Shown: in pieces, positions 15,375-25,459 of the stretch
Position numbering within the stretch: the stretch's first letter is position 1
Layout of the letters: every line of letters begins with the position of its first letter
Assembly: GCF_001719615.1 (NCBI RefSeq)
Contig: NZ_MDVX01000014.1
Span: forward strand, 40,745 to 104,744
From: Neptunicoccus sediminis
GTDB lineage: Bacteria; Pseudomonadota; Alphaproteobacteria; Rhodobacterales; Rhodobacteraceae
Reading direction: 5' to 3'
Length of the DNA: 64,000 nt
Position numbers and translations under genes: made by a program
Notes under the pieces: generated by a model
Seen by the model: the letters and a program-made list of their open reading frames with translations, nothing else
What the model was told of the DNA's origin: nothing
Databases searched by the model: none

Positions 15375-16763
15375 ATGGCACAGGCAGCCCTTCCCCCCTA
15401 TTTCAACATCTCGGCCGATGACGCGCTGGCGGAACTTGGCGACCCCGTAGCCACATCGGATTTTGCCCATGTAGCGCAGGTCTGCACACGGGGGCGGGAG
15501 GATCTGATGTCTCGCGGTCATGTGGTGGATGGCAAGAAATCCCTGCGGCTGTTTTCCACCTGGGAGATCACCAAATATCTGATCCCCGTGGCCACCCCCC
15601 ATTTTCGCCGCGTGCTGAAAGCCAACCCGAACCTGCCCCAGGGCGAGAGCGAAACCGAAGGCGGGGCGAAGTGGTTTACACTGGACGAGGTGCTGCGCCT
15701 TCGCGCCCATTTCGCGACCGAAGGATCGAAGTCCAAGGAATATACCCCCTACCGTCCCAAGGGCCTGCCCGCCAAAATTGCCGCTGTGGCGAATTTCAAG
15801 GGCGGTGTGGGCAAGACCAGCACGGCGGCCCATCTGGCCATGTCAGCGGCGCTGGACGGCTACAGGGTGCTGGTGATTGATCTGGACAGCCAGGGCTCCA
15901 TGACCTCGATCTTCGGCGGCACGGTGCGGGATGAATGGGACACGGTGTTTCCGCTGATCGCACGGGATTACGCCACCGACCTGCAGGCAGAAAACCGGCG
16001 CCGTGCGGATCGGGGCGATGCGCCCCTGCCCCTTGATGATACCATGACCGAGGCACTGGGGATCACGGCACAACAGATTACCCAGAAAACCCACTGGCCG
16101 AATATTGATCTGATCGGGGCGCAGCTGAACCTCTACTGGGCGGAATTCCAGATCCCCGTCTGGCGCATGGGGCTCAAAAGCTGGAAGCTCTGGGATGCGC
16201 TGACCAATGCGCTGGAACGGGACGGGGTGCTTGATGATTACGATCTGGTGATCCTCGACACCCCCCCTGCCCTTGGCTATCTGACCATCAACGGGCTGAC
16301 TGCGGCGGATATTCTGATGGTGCCCATGGGGGCGTCTTTCCTTGAATTTGATTCAACGGGGCGGTTCTTTGACATGCTGCACGCCACGTTCAATTCCATT
16401 GAGGAAGGCGAGAACATGGCGGCCCGCGCCCTCGGGCGGGACGAGATCCGTTTTGAATGGGATGCAGTGCGCACGGTGATCACACGGTTTGACAGCGGCC
16501 AGCAGGCGGAACTGGCCGCGCTGATTCAGGCCTATATGGGGCGGTTTATGACCCCCTACAGGCAGGATTACACTGCTCTGGTGGGGCAGGCCGGCGAACA
16601 GGTCAACGGCATCTACGAGGCCGATTACCGCGATTTCAACCGCGAGACCTATGCCCGCGGTCGGGAAACCTTTGACCAGACCTATGCGATGTTCAAAAAA
16701 CTGCTGATCGGAAGCTGGCGGCGGGACGAACTGGAGGCGCAGGGCGCTGCGAGCAAATCCTGA
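15375..16763 (+). CDS. parA: partition ATPase ParA
   Basis: This 462-residue protein (start at ATG 15375; an upstream ATG at 15321 has no ribosome site) has an N-terminal DNA-binding region of about 130 residues, including 'DLMSRGHVVDGKKSLRLF' and 'WFTLDEVLRLRAHFA'. The deviant Walker A motif FKGGVGKTSTAAHLA follows near residues 139-153. Also visible are VLVIDLDSQGS (Walker A') and DLVILDTPPALGYLT (Walker B). The extended N-terminus is typical of plasmid (type Ia) ParA, which also represses its own promoter. It forms an operon with parB 69 bases downstream and is divergent from repA. It segregates the replicon together with ParB and parS. Confidence 0.93.
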   Translation: MAQAALPPYFNISADDALAELGDPVATSDFAHVAQVCTRGREDLMSRGHVVDGKKSLRLFSTWEITKYLIPVATPHFRRVLKANPNLPQGESETEGGAKWFTLDEVLRLRAHFATEGSKSKEYTPYRPKGLPAKIAAVANFKGGVGKTSTAAHLAMSAALDGYRVLVIDLDSQGSMTSIFGGTVRDEWDTVFPLIARDYATDLQAENRRRADRGDAPLPLDDTMTEALGITAQQITQKTHWPNIDLIGAQLNLYWAEFQIPVWRMGLKSWKLWDALTNALERDGVLDDYDLVILDTPPALGYLTINGLTAADILMVPMGASFLEFDSTGRFFDMLHATFNSIEEGENMAARALGRDEIRFEWDAVRTVITRFDSGQQAELAALIQAYMGRFMTPYRQDYTALVGQAGEQVNGIYEADYRDFNRETYARGRETFDQTYAMFKKLLIGSWRRDELEAQGAASKS

Positions 16764-16832
16764 TGGCGCACTGTCATACACCCGAGGCATTTCCCGCGTT
16801 TTCTTTGTCCTGCGACAGAAAGGAATAACATC

Positions 16833-17846
16833 ATGGCCCGCAAGAGACTGGCTCCGGCCAAACCGGATTTCCTGACACAGGACGGCCCTGCCCCCGCGAC
16901 TGAAACCGCCCCGGAAGCGCCGCGCATGTCTGGCCCGCCAATTGCGCAGGTGGCTGCCGAGGCTTCGGCCCACAGCGCCCTGCAGGGGCTGGCGGATGAT
17001 GTCAGCCGCGCCCGTGCTTCTGGTAAGATGATCCTTGATATACCGCTCGATCATATTGCGCCGGACCATCTGGCACGGGATCGTATCCGGCTCGACGGTG
17101 AGGAGATGAAGGCGCTGATGGATTCCATCCTGCGTCACGGTCAGCGCACCCCGATCGAGGTGATGGAAATCGAGGGAAGCCAGAAATACGGGCTGATCTC
17201 GGGCTGGCGGCGTCTGATGGCGCTGGAGTTCCTGCGCAAGGAAAACCCTGAAAACGACCGTTTCGCCACGGTGCAGGCACTGCTGCGCAAACCCGATGCC
17301 TCGGTGGATGCCTATGTGGCCATGGTCGAGGAAAACGAGATCCGTGTCGGTCTGAGCTATTACGAGCGGGCCAGCGTGGCCGCCGAAGCGGTAAAACACG
17401 GGGTATTCGGGACTGAGAAACAGGCGCTCTTGTCCCTGTTCGCCACCGCCAGCCGCCCGAAGCGGTCCCGCATTCGCTCTTTCATTGAAATCTATCACGC
17501 CCTTGGGGATGTGCTCAGCTTTCCGGGGCATATTCCCGAACGACTTGGCCTGTCGTTGGTGGACGGGCTGCGGCGGGATCCCGAACTGGCTGACCGGATC
17601 AAGCGCAGCCTGCGGGAGAAACAGCCTAAAACGCCTGATGCAGAGTTGGCCCTTCTGACGCCATTTGCAGCACCGCCCAAAGAACCAAAGTCTGCGCCCG
17701 CAAAAAAAGACGCGCCGGTCCGGCAAAAACTTGGCAACGGGCTGGAAGTGTCTTTGAAACAGGGGCGCATTGAAATAAAAGGGGAAAATCTGGACGAAAA
17801 GACCCTTACGCGGATTGCAGAACTGCTGGAGCAAGAGTCTTTTTAG
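16833..17846 (+). CDS. parB: partition protein ParB
   Basis: This 337-residue protein has an N-terminal about 55 polar residues, then a ParB/sulfiredoxin-like domain (about 65-170). It includes IPLDHIAPDHLARDRIRLDGEEM, 'SILRHGQRTPIEVMEI', 'YGLISGWRRLMALEFL' (ParB box II: G-x-R-R) and 'VAMVEENEIRVGLSYYERA'. A helix-turn-helix region and a short C-terminal dimerisation segment (GLEVSLKQGRIEIKG) follow. It should bind a centromere-like parS site and activate ParA. Immediately downstream, within 20 bases of the stop, is an 18-bp perfect palindrome that is the best parS candidate, then a strong terminator. Confidence 0.92.
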   Translation: MARKRLAPAKPDFLTQDGPAPATETAPEAPRMSGPPIAQVAAEASAHSALQGLADDVSRARASGKMILDIPLDHIAPDHLARDRIRLDGEEMKALMDSILRHGQRTPIEVMEIEGSQKYGLISGWRRLMALEFLRKENPENDRFATVQALLRKPDASVDAYVAMVEENEIRVGLSYYERASVAAEAVKHGVFGTEKQALLSLFATASRPKRSRIRSFIEIYHALGDVLSFPGHIPERLGLSLVDGLRRDPELADRIKRSLREKQPKTPDAELALLTPFAAPPKEPKSAPAKKDAPVRQKLGNGLEVSLKQGRIEIKGENLDEKTLTRIAELLEQESF

Positions 17847-17865
17847 CGGCTTTCCCCTGTTGGGA

Positions 17866-17883
17866 TGTTCCGCATGCGGAACA
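17866..17883. promoter_or_regulatory. candidate parS site, copy 1
   Basis: TGTTCCGCATGCGGAACA is a perfect 18-bp palindrome directly after parB. It has the size and symmetry of ParB-binding sites, and an identical copy lies at 19148-19165. Binding by this ParB is inferred. Confidence 0.65.
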
Positions 17884-17903
17884 ATCAGGGGCGGAAAACT
17901 TAT

Positions 17904-17946
17904 GGGCGCGGTGCGGCGATCATTCCGCTGCCGCGCCCTTGTTTTT
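17904..17946 (+). terminator. terminator of the parAB operon
   Basis: GGGCGCGG (17904-17911) pairs with CCGCGCCC (17931-17938), with an inner GCGG/CCGC stem, and TTGTTTTT follows. The TTG at 17939 that could begin the next reading frame is the T-run of this terminator, which argues that the kinase gene starts farther downstream. Confidence 0.85.
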
Positions 17947-18136
17947 AAGGGAGGATGGCCGGAGTATTTCCTTCACAGCAGCGGTTTTAACCGTTAGACA
18001 GGTTCAACGGCAGCGCGGTACCCCGTCTGCATTTCAGAACTTGCAGCAAAAAGGGGAACGTTGTGGGGCAACATATGAAACAGGACTCCGTGTTCTTGGA
18101 ACAGGGACGAGTCTTTTGGACGTTGTAAGGAGCCGT

Positions 18137-19117
18137 GTGCGCTGGGATCTGGATAACGACAAGGCGATTGCCGCAGCGGTGCGCCATGCGCGTATTCCGC
18201 TGTGTATTTCCGATCCGAACCTGCCGGACAATCCGATCGTCTTTGCCAATGCCGCCTTTATGGAACTGACAGGCTATTGCGAAAGCGAAGTAATCGGGCG
18301 CAACTGCCGGTTTCTGCAGGGGCCGGAAACCACCCCCGAAAGTGTGCAGGCAGTGCGGGATGCGATTGAATCCTGCCGGGTGGAAACCGTCCAGATCATC
18401 AATTACCGCGCGGATGGGACGCGGTTTGACAATGCCCTGCAGATCGGGCCGATACTGGATGACGACGGCAATGTTGTGTTCATTTTCGGTTCCCAGCTGG
18501 ATGTAACGGAAAAACGCCGACAGGAAGAGCAGGCGCGGGCGCTGGCCAATGAGGAATTGATCCACCGGCTGCGCAATATCGTCAATGTGATGTCCGTTGT
18601 CATCAAGATGAGCGCGCGGGAAGAGCCGGACAGCAAAACGCTTGGCGCGTTGGTGACACAACGATTGCAGGCCCTGAGCGATGCCCATTTCAGGGCTATT
18701 ACCCAGCCGGTGGATGTGGGTGTGAACCTTGGCGAACTGGCAGAGGGCATTCTGGCGGCCTATGCCCCGAAGGGTCCGATGCAATTTGATCTGCAGGGGC
18801 CGCAGGTGGCTTTGAAGGGGCATCTGCTGTCTTGCATGTCGCTGGGCCTGCATGAATTTGCCACCAATTCCGTCAAACACGGCGCGCTCGGCGCGGAGAC
18901 GGGCAGGATTGCGCTGAACTGGACGGTAGAGGCCGGTGAAGGCGATGCCCGTCATCTGGTGCTTCACTGGGCAGAGAGCGGCGGCCCGAAAGTGGTAAAG
19001 CCCGAGCGGCGCAGCGGATCGAAAATCGTCAATGACCTGTTTGTGGCTGTGGGGGGCGCGATCACACTGGATTGGGCTGAAACCGGCCTTCAGGCCCGTG
19101 TCAGCTTTCCGCTGTAG
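18137..19117 (+). CDS. LOV-domain blue-light sensor histidine kinase (HWE type)
   Basis: This 326-residue protein begins, in the start chosen here, at GTG 18137 with AAGGAG four bases upstream; the frame has no ATG. Residues about 15-125 form a LOV/PAS domain with the flavin-binding GRNCRFLQG motif and the adduct-forming Cys57, plus the QIINYRADGTRFDNAL core. The kinase part has ELIHRLRNIV (phospho-acceptor His143), an N-box LHEFATNSVKHGALG (about 239-251) and LHWAESGGP, the His-Trp-Glu-like signature of HWE/HisKA_2 kinases. No membrane segment is seen, so it is cytosolic. It should autophosphorylate in response to blue light. No response regulator is encoded nearby. It stands alone between two candidate parS palindromes. 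Confidence 0.88.
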   Translation: MRWDLDNDKAIAAAVRHARIPLCISDPNLPDNPIVFANAAFMELTGYCESEVIGRNCRFLQGPETTPESVQAVRDAIESCRVETVQIINYRADGTRFDNALQIGPILDDDGNVVFIFGSQLDVTEKRRQEEQARALANEELIHRLRNIVNVMSVVIKMSAREEPDSKTLGALVTQRLQALSDAHFRAITQPVDVGVNLGELAEGILAAYAPKGPMQFDLQGPQVALKGHLLSCMSLGLHEFATNSVKHGALGAETGRIALNWTVEAGEGDARHLVLHWAESGGPKVVKPERRSGSKIVNDLFVAVGGAITLDWAETGLQARVSFPL

Positions 19118-19144
19118 ACTCTGATCAGACTCTGATCCGGTGCA

Positions 19145-19168
19145 AAATGTTCCGCATGCGGAACATTT
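19145..19168. promoter_or_regulatory. candidate parS site, copy 2 (24-bp palindrome)
   Basis: The same 18-bp palindrome as at 17866 recurs at 19148-19165, here extended by AAA/TTT to 24 perfect bases. It lies between the stops of two convergent genes. Confidence 0.65.
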
Positions 19169-19180
19169 GCCCCCCCTGCC

Positions 19181-20155
19181 CTAGAGTCCGCCGATGAAGG
19201 TGTAGGAATAGGTCCACGGGTTGGTATAACGGTTCTCGATCTGGAGTTGGCCAGTCTTGACCGCAATACTGCTGGTGTTCACTGATCCGGTTGTTCCGTC
19301 CAGCACCGCCGTACCCAGATTGGCAAAGCTGCTGCCTGTATAAATCGTATCACAGGCCAGCGAGCCGCCGGTGTCATAGCAGAAAATCCCGCTGTGACTG
19401 CTTTGGGGATAGGTGGCATGGACCACGGTGATCAGCACAAATCCCCCCGCGCCCGGCGTGTCGATCAGCCCGACATTGTCCGCAGCCACCGTCAGCTTGC
19501 CGCTGGACAGGCATTTGGCCTGTGTGGTCGCGCTGGCCGGATCAAAGGACAGTGCGGTGTCAAAACTGCTTCCATCCGCGCTGACCTTGATGCGAAAACT
19601 GTCATCCCCGGCCAGCCCCATCTCTGCCCGCCCCGACCAGTTGCTTTGATAAAGCAGGGAGGCGGTGTCGCTGCTGCCGGCTTTGTTGATCTTGAGCTGA
19701 TGCCCTGCCCCGTCATGGCTGAGCAGCGTGGCATCCCCCGATACGGCCAACGGATTAGTGGCATCCGATGCGGTGTTAATGCCAAGGCCGCTCAGGTTTT
19801 GCAGGATCACGCTATTGCCCCAAACGCTGCCGTCAAAGGTAATTCCCGCCGCCTCGTCCAGCGCATAGGCGCGCCAGCCGGCCTGTGGCGGGGTAAAAGC
19901 CCAAGCCGTTCCTTGCCAGACCGCCAGAGCGCCCTCCTGCCCCTCCCAGTCGCCGCTGGCTGGGGCGGGCACTACATAACAATCCCCGATGGCAGGGCTG
20001 GCAGGGGGGCTGGTAATGGTGCGGCTGATCACAGTCAGTTGCACCAGCAGGTCGAGCATGCGGATCGATTCATTATGGGTGACATGTTTTTGCGCCTGTG
20101 CTGACAGAATATAAGGCAGGCCGAGGATCGGGGAGGTGTCTGGGAAAGCGGTCAT
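19181..20155 (-). CDS. DUF2793 protein, phage-tail derived
   Basis: This 324-residue protein opens with TSPILGLPYILSAQAQKHVTHNESIRMLD, then has a GDCYVV...G.W.GQEGALAVWQGTAWAFTPPQAGWRAY block. Both are hallmarks of the DUF2793 family, seen in alphaproteobacterial prophages and gene-transfer-agent-like loci. The C-terminal half is beta-rich with a repeated glycine/serine pattern and an ending 'NRYTNPWTYSYTFIGGL', consistent with a fibre or surface-protein role. There is no signal peptide. No other phage genes surround it, so it is a domesticated or stray module. It is convergent with the kinase gene and divergent from glf (284-base gap). Confidence 0.75.
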   Translation of the reverse strand: MTAFPDTSPILGLPYILSAQAQKHVTHNESIRMLDLLVQLTVISRTITSPPASPAIGDCYVVPAPASGDWEGQEGALAVWQGTAWAFTPPQAGWRAYALDEAAGITFDGSVWGNSVILQNLSGLGINTASDATNPLAVSGDATLLSHDGAGHQLKINKAGSSDTASLLYQSNWSGRAEMGLAGDDSFRIKVSADGSSFDTALSFDPASATTQAKCLSSGKLTVAADNVGLIDTPGAGGFVLITVVHATYPQSSHSGIFCYDTGGSLACDTIYTGSSFANLGTAVLDGTTGSVNTSSIAVKTGQLQIENRYTNPWTYSYTFIGGL

Positions 20156-20364
20156 GGGCGGGCTCCGGTTTTGGGTAATATTCGCGCCAGACTAGCCGGA
20201 ATATCTCAACCACTCCTAAAGCGGGCGTCCGGTACTGGCAGGATTTTTTAACCTTTACCCCACCCGCGCCCCCGCAATGGGCGAAGGCTTGCCCGGACAG
20301 GGAAAACAGGTATCACAGAACTGCGGAATATGGCCCCAGCCTTGACCAGAGGGCCGCAATATGA

Positions 20365-21594
<1,230 letters not shown>

Positions 21595-21598
21595 GACA

Positions 21599-22612
21599 AT
21601 GGTAGCGGACGGGCAGCATATCCTGCTGGACCAGCGGCTGGTGGCGGTTGTGGCCACCTTCAACCGTTCTGCCGCGCTGCAAAAAACCATCGCCCGTCTG
21701 CTGGATGAACCCTGCGAAGCCATCGTGGTGGTGGACAACGGATCGACGGATGGCACGCGGGAGTGGCTGCACGACCAGACCGATGCGCGGATTTATCCGG
21801 TGTTTCCCAAGGACAACCTTGGCGGGGCAGGGGGGTTCGAGCTGGGCATGCATGTGGCGATGGAGCAATTCGACCCCGATTGGGTGGTGGTCATGGACGA
21901 TGACGCCCGCCCCGATCCCGGTGCCTTTATCCGCTTTGTCGATGCGGCCCATCATGGCTGGGACGTATTGGCGGCGGCGGTCTATTACCCCGATGGCAGC
22001 ATTTGTGAGATGAACCGCCCCTCGCGCAATCCCTTCTGGCATGCGCGCGAAGCCCTTGGCACCATCTGGGGCACCCTGCGGGGGCAGGGGCGGCAGGGGT
22101 TTCATATTCCCGATACCGCCTATACCGGCGCGGATGTGCTGCCGGTGGATGCGGCCTCTTTCGTGGGGATGTTTGTGTCCCGTGCGGTGATCCAGAAGAT
22201 CGGTCTGCCTGATGGCAAGATGTTCATCTACGGCGACGATGTGGGCTACAGCCTGCGGGCACGGCAGGCGAATTTCAAAATCGGCTTTGCGCCCGATCTG
22301 CGCTTTGAGCATGAATGCTCCACCTTCATCGAAAAAAAGGTCTACCGGCCCTATTGGAAGATCTATTACAACTACCGCAACGGGTTGATCAATTACCGCG
22401 CGGCAGCAGGAATCTATTTCTGGTTCGTCGCCCCTGTGTTCATCGCGAAATGGTTCCGCAATGCAAAGCATTACGGCGAAGATAAACATATATTTCTCAA
22501 TCTGTTACGCCGCGCAATTAAAGACGGTTTTGCCAACCGCAGAGAGGTCAGCCACACAGAGGTTCTGGCCCTTGTAGAAGCATTAAAAACAAAGGATAGG
22601 CCCGCGCCATGA
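21599..22612 (+). CDS. GT2 glycosyltransferase, GlfT1-like galactofuranosyltransferase
   Basis: This 337-residue GT-A enzyme begins VAVVATFNRSAALQKTIARLL and has 'IVVVDNGSTDGT', 'KDNLGGAGGFELGM' (typical of galactofuranosyl and rhamnosyltransferases), the metal-binding MDDDARPDP, and FIYGDDVGYSLRARQ near residue 210. A C-terminal aromatic segment (YWKIYYNYRNGLINYRAA) may associate with the membrane. It is immediately downstream of glf, which strongly suggests UDP-galactofuranose as donor. The acceptor may be a lipid-linked sugar. It resembles the first, initiating transferase rather than the larger GlfT2-like protein encoded at 23648-25411. Confidence 0.85.
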   Translation: MVADGQHILLDQRLVAVVATFNRSAALQKTIARLLDEPCEAIVVVDNGSTDGTREWLHDQTDARIYPVFPKDNLGGAGGFELGMHVAMEQFDPDWVVVMDDDARPDPGAFIRFVDAAHHGWDVLAAAVYYPDGSICEMNRPSRNPFWHAREALGTIWGTLRGQGRQGFHIPDTAYTGADVLPVDAASFVGMFVSRAVIQKIGLPDGKMFIYGDDVGYSLRARQANFKIGFAPDLRFEHECSTFIEKKVYRPYWKIYYNYRNGLINYRAAAGIYFWFVAPVFIAKWFRNAKHYGEDKHIFLNLLRRAIKDGFANRREVSHTEVLALVEALKTKDRPAP

Positions 22613-23583
22613 CCTGTGAACTCGTATTCCATCTCGGGGACCGGAAAACCGGCAGCACCTCGATCCAGAAGACCCTGACCGATGGCTTGTGGAACAGCGA
22701 CAGCCGGTCCCTGTATTATACCGCCAACGGGCATAACGGGCCGCTCGCCAAGGCGCTGGCTACAGGGGCGAATGCCGACATGATCCAGCAGCGTTTTGCC
22801 AATCTCGGCCAGCGGCTGACCCGTCACGCATCAGAGGCAGATGTGGCGGTGGTCTCCAGCGAAGGCTTTGAGGATGTCGCCCCCAAGACCCTGAAACTGG
22901 CGCTTGAGGCTTATCTGCCCGATTATGCAGACTCCGTCCGCCTGATTGCCTATGTGCGACCCCACGGCGCGCGGGTGCTGTCGGGGTATAGCGAGCAGGT
23001 CAAACGGGGCCAGAGCGTGGGGAGTCTTGAGTCCTATTTCAGCGAAGGCATGGCGCTGGGGCGGTTTGATGCCTTTCCGCGGCTGTCTGAATGGCGCGAT
23101 GTTTTTGGCGCGGCCTTCACCCTGCGCCCGATGATCCGCGAGGGGCTGTATCAGAACTGTGTCGTGCAGGACTTTCTGCGCTATGCCCTGCAAAGCGAGG
23201 ATTTCTCCCTGTCATGGCAGCCGGATTCGAACCCGTCTCTCTGTTCACAAGACATCGCCATGTTGCGCGATATTCACCAGCAACTGGACGGGGCAGGGGT
23301 GTCACCGGCGCAGGCGGGCTATCTCGGTGCGGCTCTGGGGGAGCAGATGGCAGAGCATCCAAACCCTGATGGCCAGCGGCTGCAACTGCCCGAAGCGCTG
23401 GCAGAGCAGGTGATCGCCGGCTGTAAACAGGATGCAGCGGCACTCGACCAGATGTTCTTTGACGGCACCCCGATGGGCGATGCGCTCAACGCTTTGAAAG
23501 GGGCTGGCGATACCCTTGCCGCCCCAAGCCCGGATGCCGCACGGATTGCCGGGCTGATGGGCGCGTGGCTCGGCCGGTTGTAG
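22609..23583 (+). CDS. sulfotransferase-like protein
   Basis: This 324-residue protein begins with ELVFHLGDRKTGSTSIQKTL, a clear 5'-phosphosulfate-binding loop (G-x-x-K-T-G-S/T-x-x-Q) of the sulfotransferase fold. 'VRLIAYVRPHGARVLSGYSEQVKRG' follows, at the place of the 3'-phosphate-binding Arg/Ser motif. It overlaps the preceding glycosyltransferase by ATGA, so it is translationally coupled and probably acts in the same pathway, perhaps adding sulfate to a galactofuranose-containing glycan. A second member with the same HLGDRKTGST start is encoded at 25460-26605. The acceptor is unknown. Without structural data one cannot exclude a related transfer or a structural role. Confidence 0.75.
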   Translation: MTCELVFHLGDRKTGSTSIQKTLTDGLWNSDSRSLYYTANGHNGPLAKALATGANADMIQQRFANLGQRLTRHASEADVAVVSSEGFEDVAPKTLKLALEAYLPDYADSVRLIAYVRPHGARVLSGYSEQVKRGQSVGSLESYFSEGMALGRFDAFPRLSEWRDVFGAAFTLRPMIREGLYQNCVVQDFLRYALQSEDFSLSWQPDSNPSLCSQDIAMLRDIHQQLDGAGVSPAQAGYLGAALGEQMAEHPNPDGQRLQLPEALAEQVIAGCKQDAAALDQMFFDGTPMGDALNALKGAGDTLAAPSPDAARIAGLMGAWLGRL

Positions 23584-23624
23584 ACGCCGCGCCGGATTTC
23601 GACAGCCTGTTATTTAGCCGAAGA

Positions 23625-23648
23625 AACAAGGGGTCAGCGCCCCTTGTT
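23625..23648. terminator. hairpin between convergent operons
   Basis: A perfect 9-bp inverted repeat (AACAAGGGG with CCCCTTGTT) around a 6-base loop lies between the sulfotransferase stop and the end of the GlfT2-like gene. It has no long T-run, so termination is plausible but not certain. Confidence 0.45.
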
Positions 23649-25411
23649 CAACTGTCCTTATAAACCTCGTCCCAATAACTGGCAGCGGCGATCCTTGGAT
23701 AGCTCTCGCGGTAGTCTTTCACCAGTTCGGGATAGGTGTTGCGCAGTTTCCAGAACAGTTTTACGCCCCGCCACATCAAGCCGATCCCCCGCCCGGCAGA
23801 GCGGCGCGTGGTATAGGCTTTGGTCCTGTCGGTGTTCAGATAGGTGATCCTGCGCGCGCCCCAACAGATATGCAGGCTGCCACGATCCTGAGGCGCAACC
23901 ACCACGGTGCCAGCCCCGAGCATGGGCAGCAGATGTCCGTTCAGGCTGAATTTATAAAGCATCAGCTTCCAGCGGGGAATATGGCGATGGGGATCGGCTA
24001 CATTGTCCAGCGTGCTGGCATCTACAGGGCGCCAGACTTCGTTTCCGACCATGGATTTGATCCGCCCGCGCCGTTCGGCCATGTCTTTATTGTCCAGAAA
24101 AAACTGGGGACCGCGCATCACATCTTCCCAAGCCAGAAGACAGGTTTCCATGGTATCATACTGGAATTTAATAATATTCCTGAGCAGAAACTTCAGACCG
24201 ATCTTGCCAACACCGGTGCTGCCGATCTCCATACTTTCCAGTGACAGGTGATGGGCCATATGGCTGCGCAGATCCAGATACCACGTCAGCGGGTTCTCTT
24301 TTTCGATGAACCCGTCCTGAAAGGACACAACCCCGTTCAACAGGGTGATGTTGAAATCATTGGCAATGGAAAAACTGACATCATCGCCGCGCACAAAGAA
24401 CGGGTAGGGGTGGTATTTTGCGTGTTGCACCGGAAAGGCAAAGAACCACCAGCCGCCGTAAAGTGTGGGGTGGTGATCCCGTTCGGAGGCAAATTCCATA
24501 TGGGCCAATGCGCCAAGGTCGCGCAGGTCAAGGTGACTGTAGAGCGGGTGGCAGCTCTGATCGAACCACGCGCCGTTTTCCCACATGGCCCATTTATGGG
24601 TGTTGTTGATCATCGCCCCTGCAATGGCGGTGCGGCTGTCTGTGGCAAGGGCCAGAAACACAAAGCTGCGGTGCAGGCTTTCCATCGGGAAGGCAGCATC
24701 GTCATCGGTAAACAGCACATGGGTGAAGTCCCGCTTGATTGCTGTCTGCAACCCCCGCGCAAAACCACCGGCCCCGCCAAGATTGTCATTGGGATAATAA
24801 CTGGTCTGCGGGCTCTCAGATACGTCTGCACTTTTGCCGTTATCTACCACAAAAATATGAATATTCTCTTTATATTCATGGTCTTCAAGGTAGCTTTCCA
24901 AGCGTTTCACCGTGTTCTGGACAGCGGTTTCCCGTTTGAAAGTGGTGATCGACACAGCCAGTCGCGGCAGGGTGGTCAGGGTGCGTTCCGTAGTGAAACG
25001 GGCCTCTGTAATCCGTGCATCGCTCAGCGCTTTCAGGCGGAAATAGATCATCCCTTTTTCCGAGGTGTCGCTGTAGCGGCTGATGTCCACCAGCGAAGGC
25101 GTGCCGCCCAATGTGACGATTTCGCATTGCTGGATGTTCCAGGACTGGTCAGGCAGGGCGTGGTAGACTTCCAGCTCCAGCGTGCCGCTGCCTGTCAGCT
25201 CCAGCCAGAGATTGTCCAGCGCACAGGCCTTATGCCATTTGCCAATGGAGAGCGCGTTAAAATACGTGCCGAAATCCGCCACCCCGCCAGCACTGAACTG
25301 CAGCGTCCCGTTCGGGCGGTCCAGCCCCACCAGATTGTTTAAACGCACATAAAGGTCGATCTCGGTACAGATATCGGGATCGGGAAAAACAATATTCTGT
25401 AATGTAATCAT
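23648..25411 (-). CDS. GlfT2-like polymerising galactofuranosyltransferase
   Basis: This 587-residue protein has an N-terminal beta-sandwich (about 1-150), then a GT-A domain: VSITTFKRETAVQNTVKRL, 'VDNGKSADV', 'YYPNDNLGGAGGFARGL', the DxD-like FTDDDAAFPMES and 'YGGWWFFAFP' (the Trp-Trp pocket). FFVRGDDVSFSI and a helical C-terminus follow. The order N-terminal beta domain, GT-A, Trp-Trp and GDD parallels mycobacterial GlfT2, which builds galactan from UDP-galactofuranose. A bacterial galactofuranan polymerase is therefore likely. It is the last gene of a minus-strand unit with two sulfotransferase-like genes and is convergent with the glf operon. It is somewhat shorter than mycobacterial GlfT2. 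Confidence 0.85.
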   Translation of the reverse strand: MITLQNIVFPDPDICTEIDLYVRLNNLVGLDRPNGTLQFSAGGVADFGTYFNALSIGKWHKACALDNLWLELTGSGTLELEVYHALPDQSWNIQQCEIVTLGGTPSLVDISRYSDTSEKGMIYFRLKALSDARITEARFTTERTLTTLPRLAVSITTFKRETAVQNTVKRLESYLEDHEYKENIHIFVVDNGKSADVSESPQTSYYPNDNLGGAGGFARGLQTAIKRDFTHVLFTDDDAAFPMESLHRSFVFLALATDSRTAIAGAMINNTHKWAMWENGAWFDQSCHPLYSHLDLRDLGALAHMEFASERDHHPTLYGGWWFFAFPVQHAKYHPYPFFVRGDDVSFSIANDFNITLLNGVVSFQDGFIEKENPLTWYLDLRSHMAHHLSLESMEIGSTGVGKIGLKFLLRNIIKFQYDTMETCLLAWEDVMRGPQFFLDNKDMAERRGRIKSMVGNEVWRPVDASTLDNVADPHRHIPRWKLMLYKFSLNGHLLPMLGAGTVVVAPQDRGSLHICWGARRITYLNTDRTKAYTTRRSAGRGIGLMWRGVKLFWKLRNTYPELVKDYRESYPRIAAASYWDEVYKDS

Positions 25412-25459
25412 AAGTATATCCTCTGTGCGCAGGCCTCGCGCTAAATCGGAAAAAAGGCT

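Noticed and set aside
16353..17834. 493-codon minus-strand frame opposite parA-parB
   Set aside because: Shadow of GC-rich coding sequence; parA and parB motifs are on the plus strand.
17939..18136. N-terminal extension of the LOV kinase starting at TTG 17939
   Set aside because: The TTG lies in the T-run of the parAB terminator and the extra residues show no conserved pattern; GTG 18137 has a better ribosome site.
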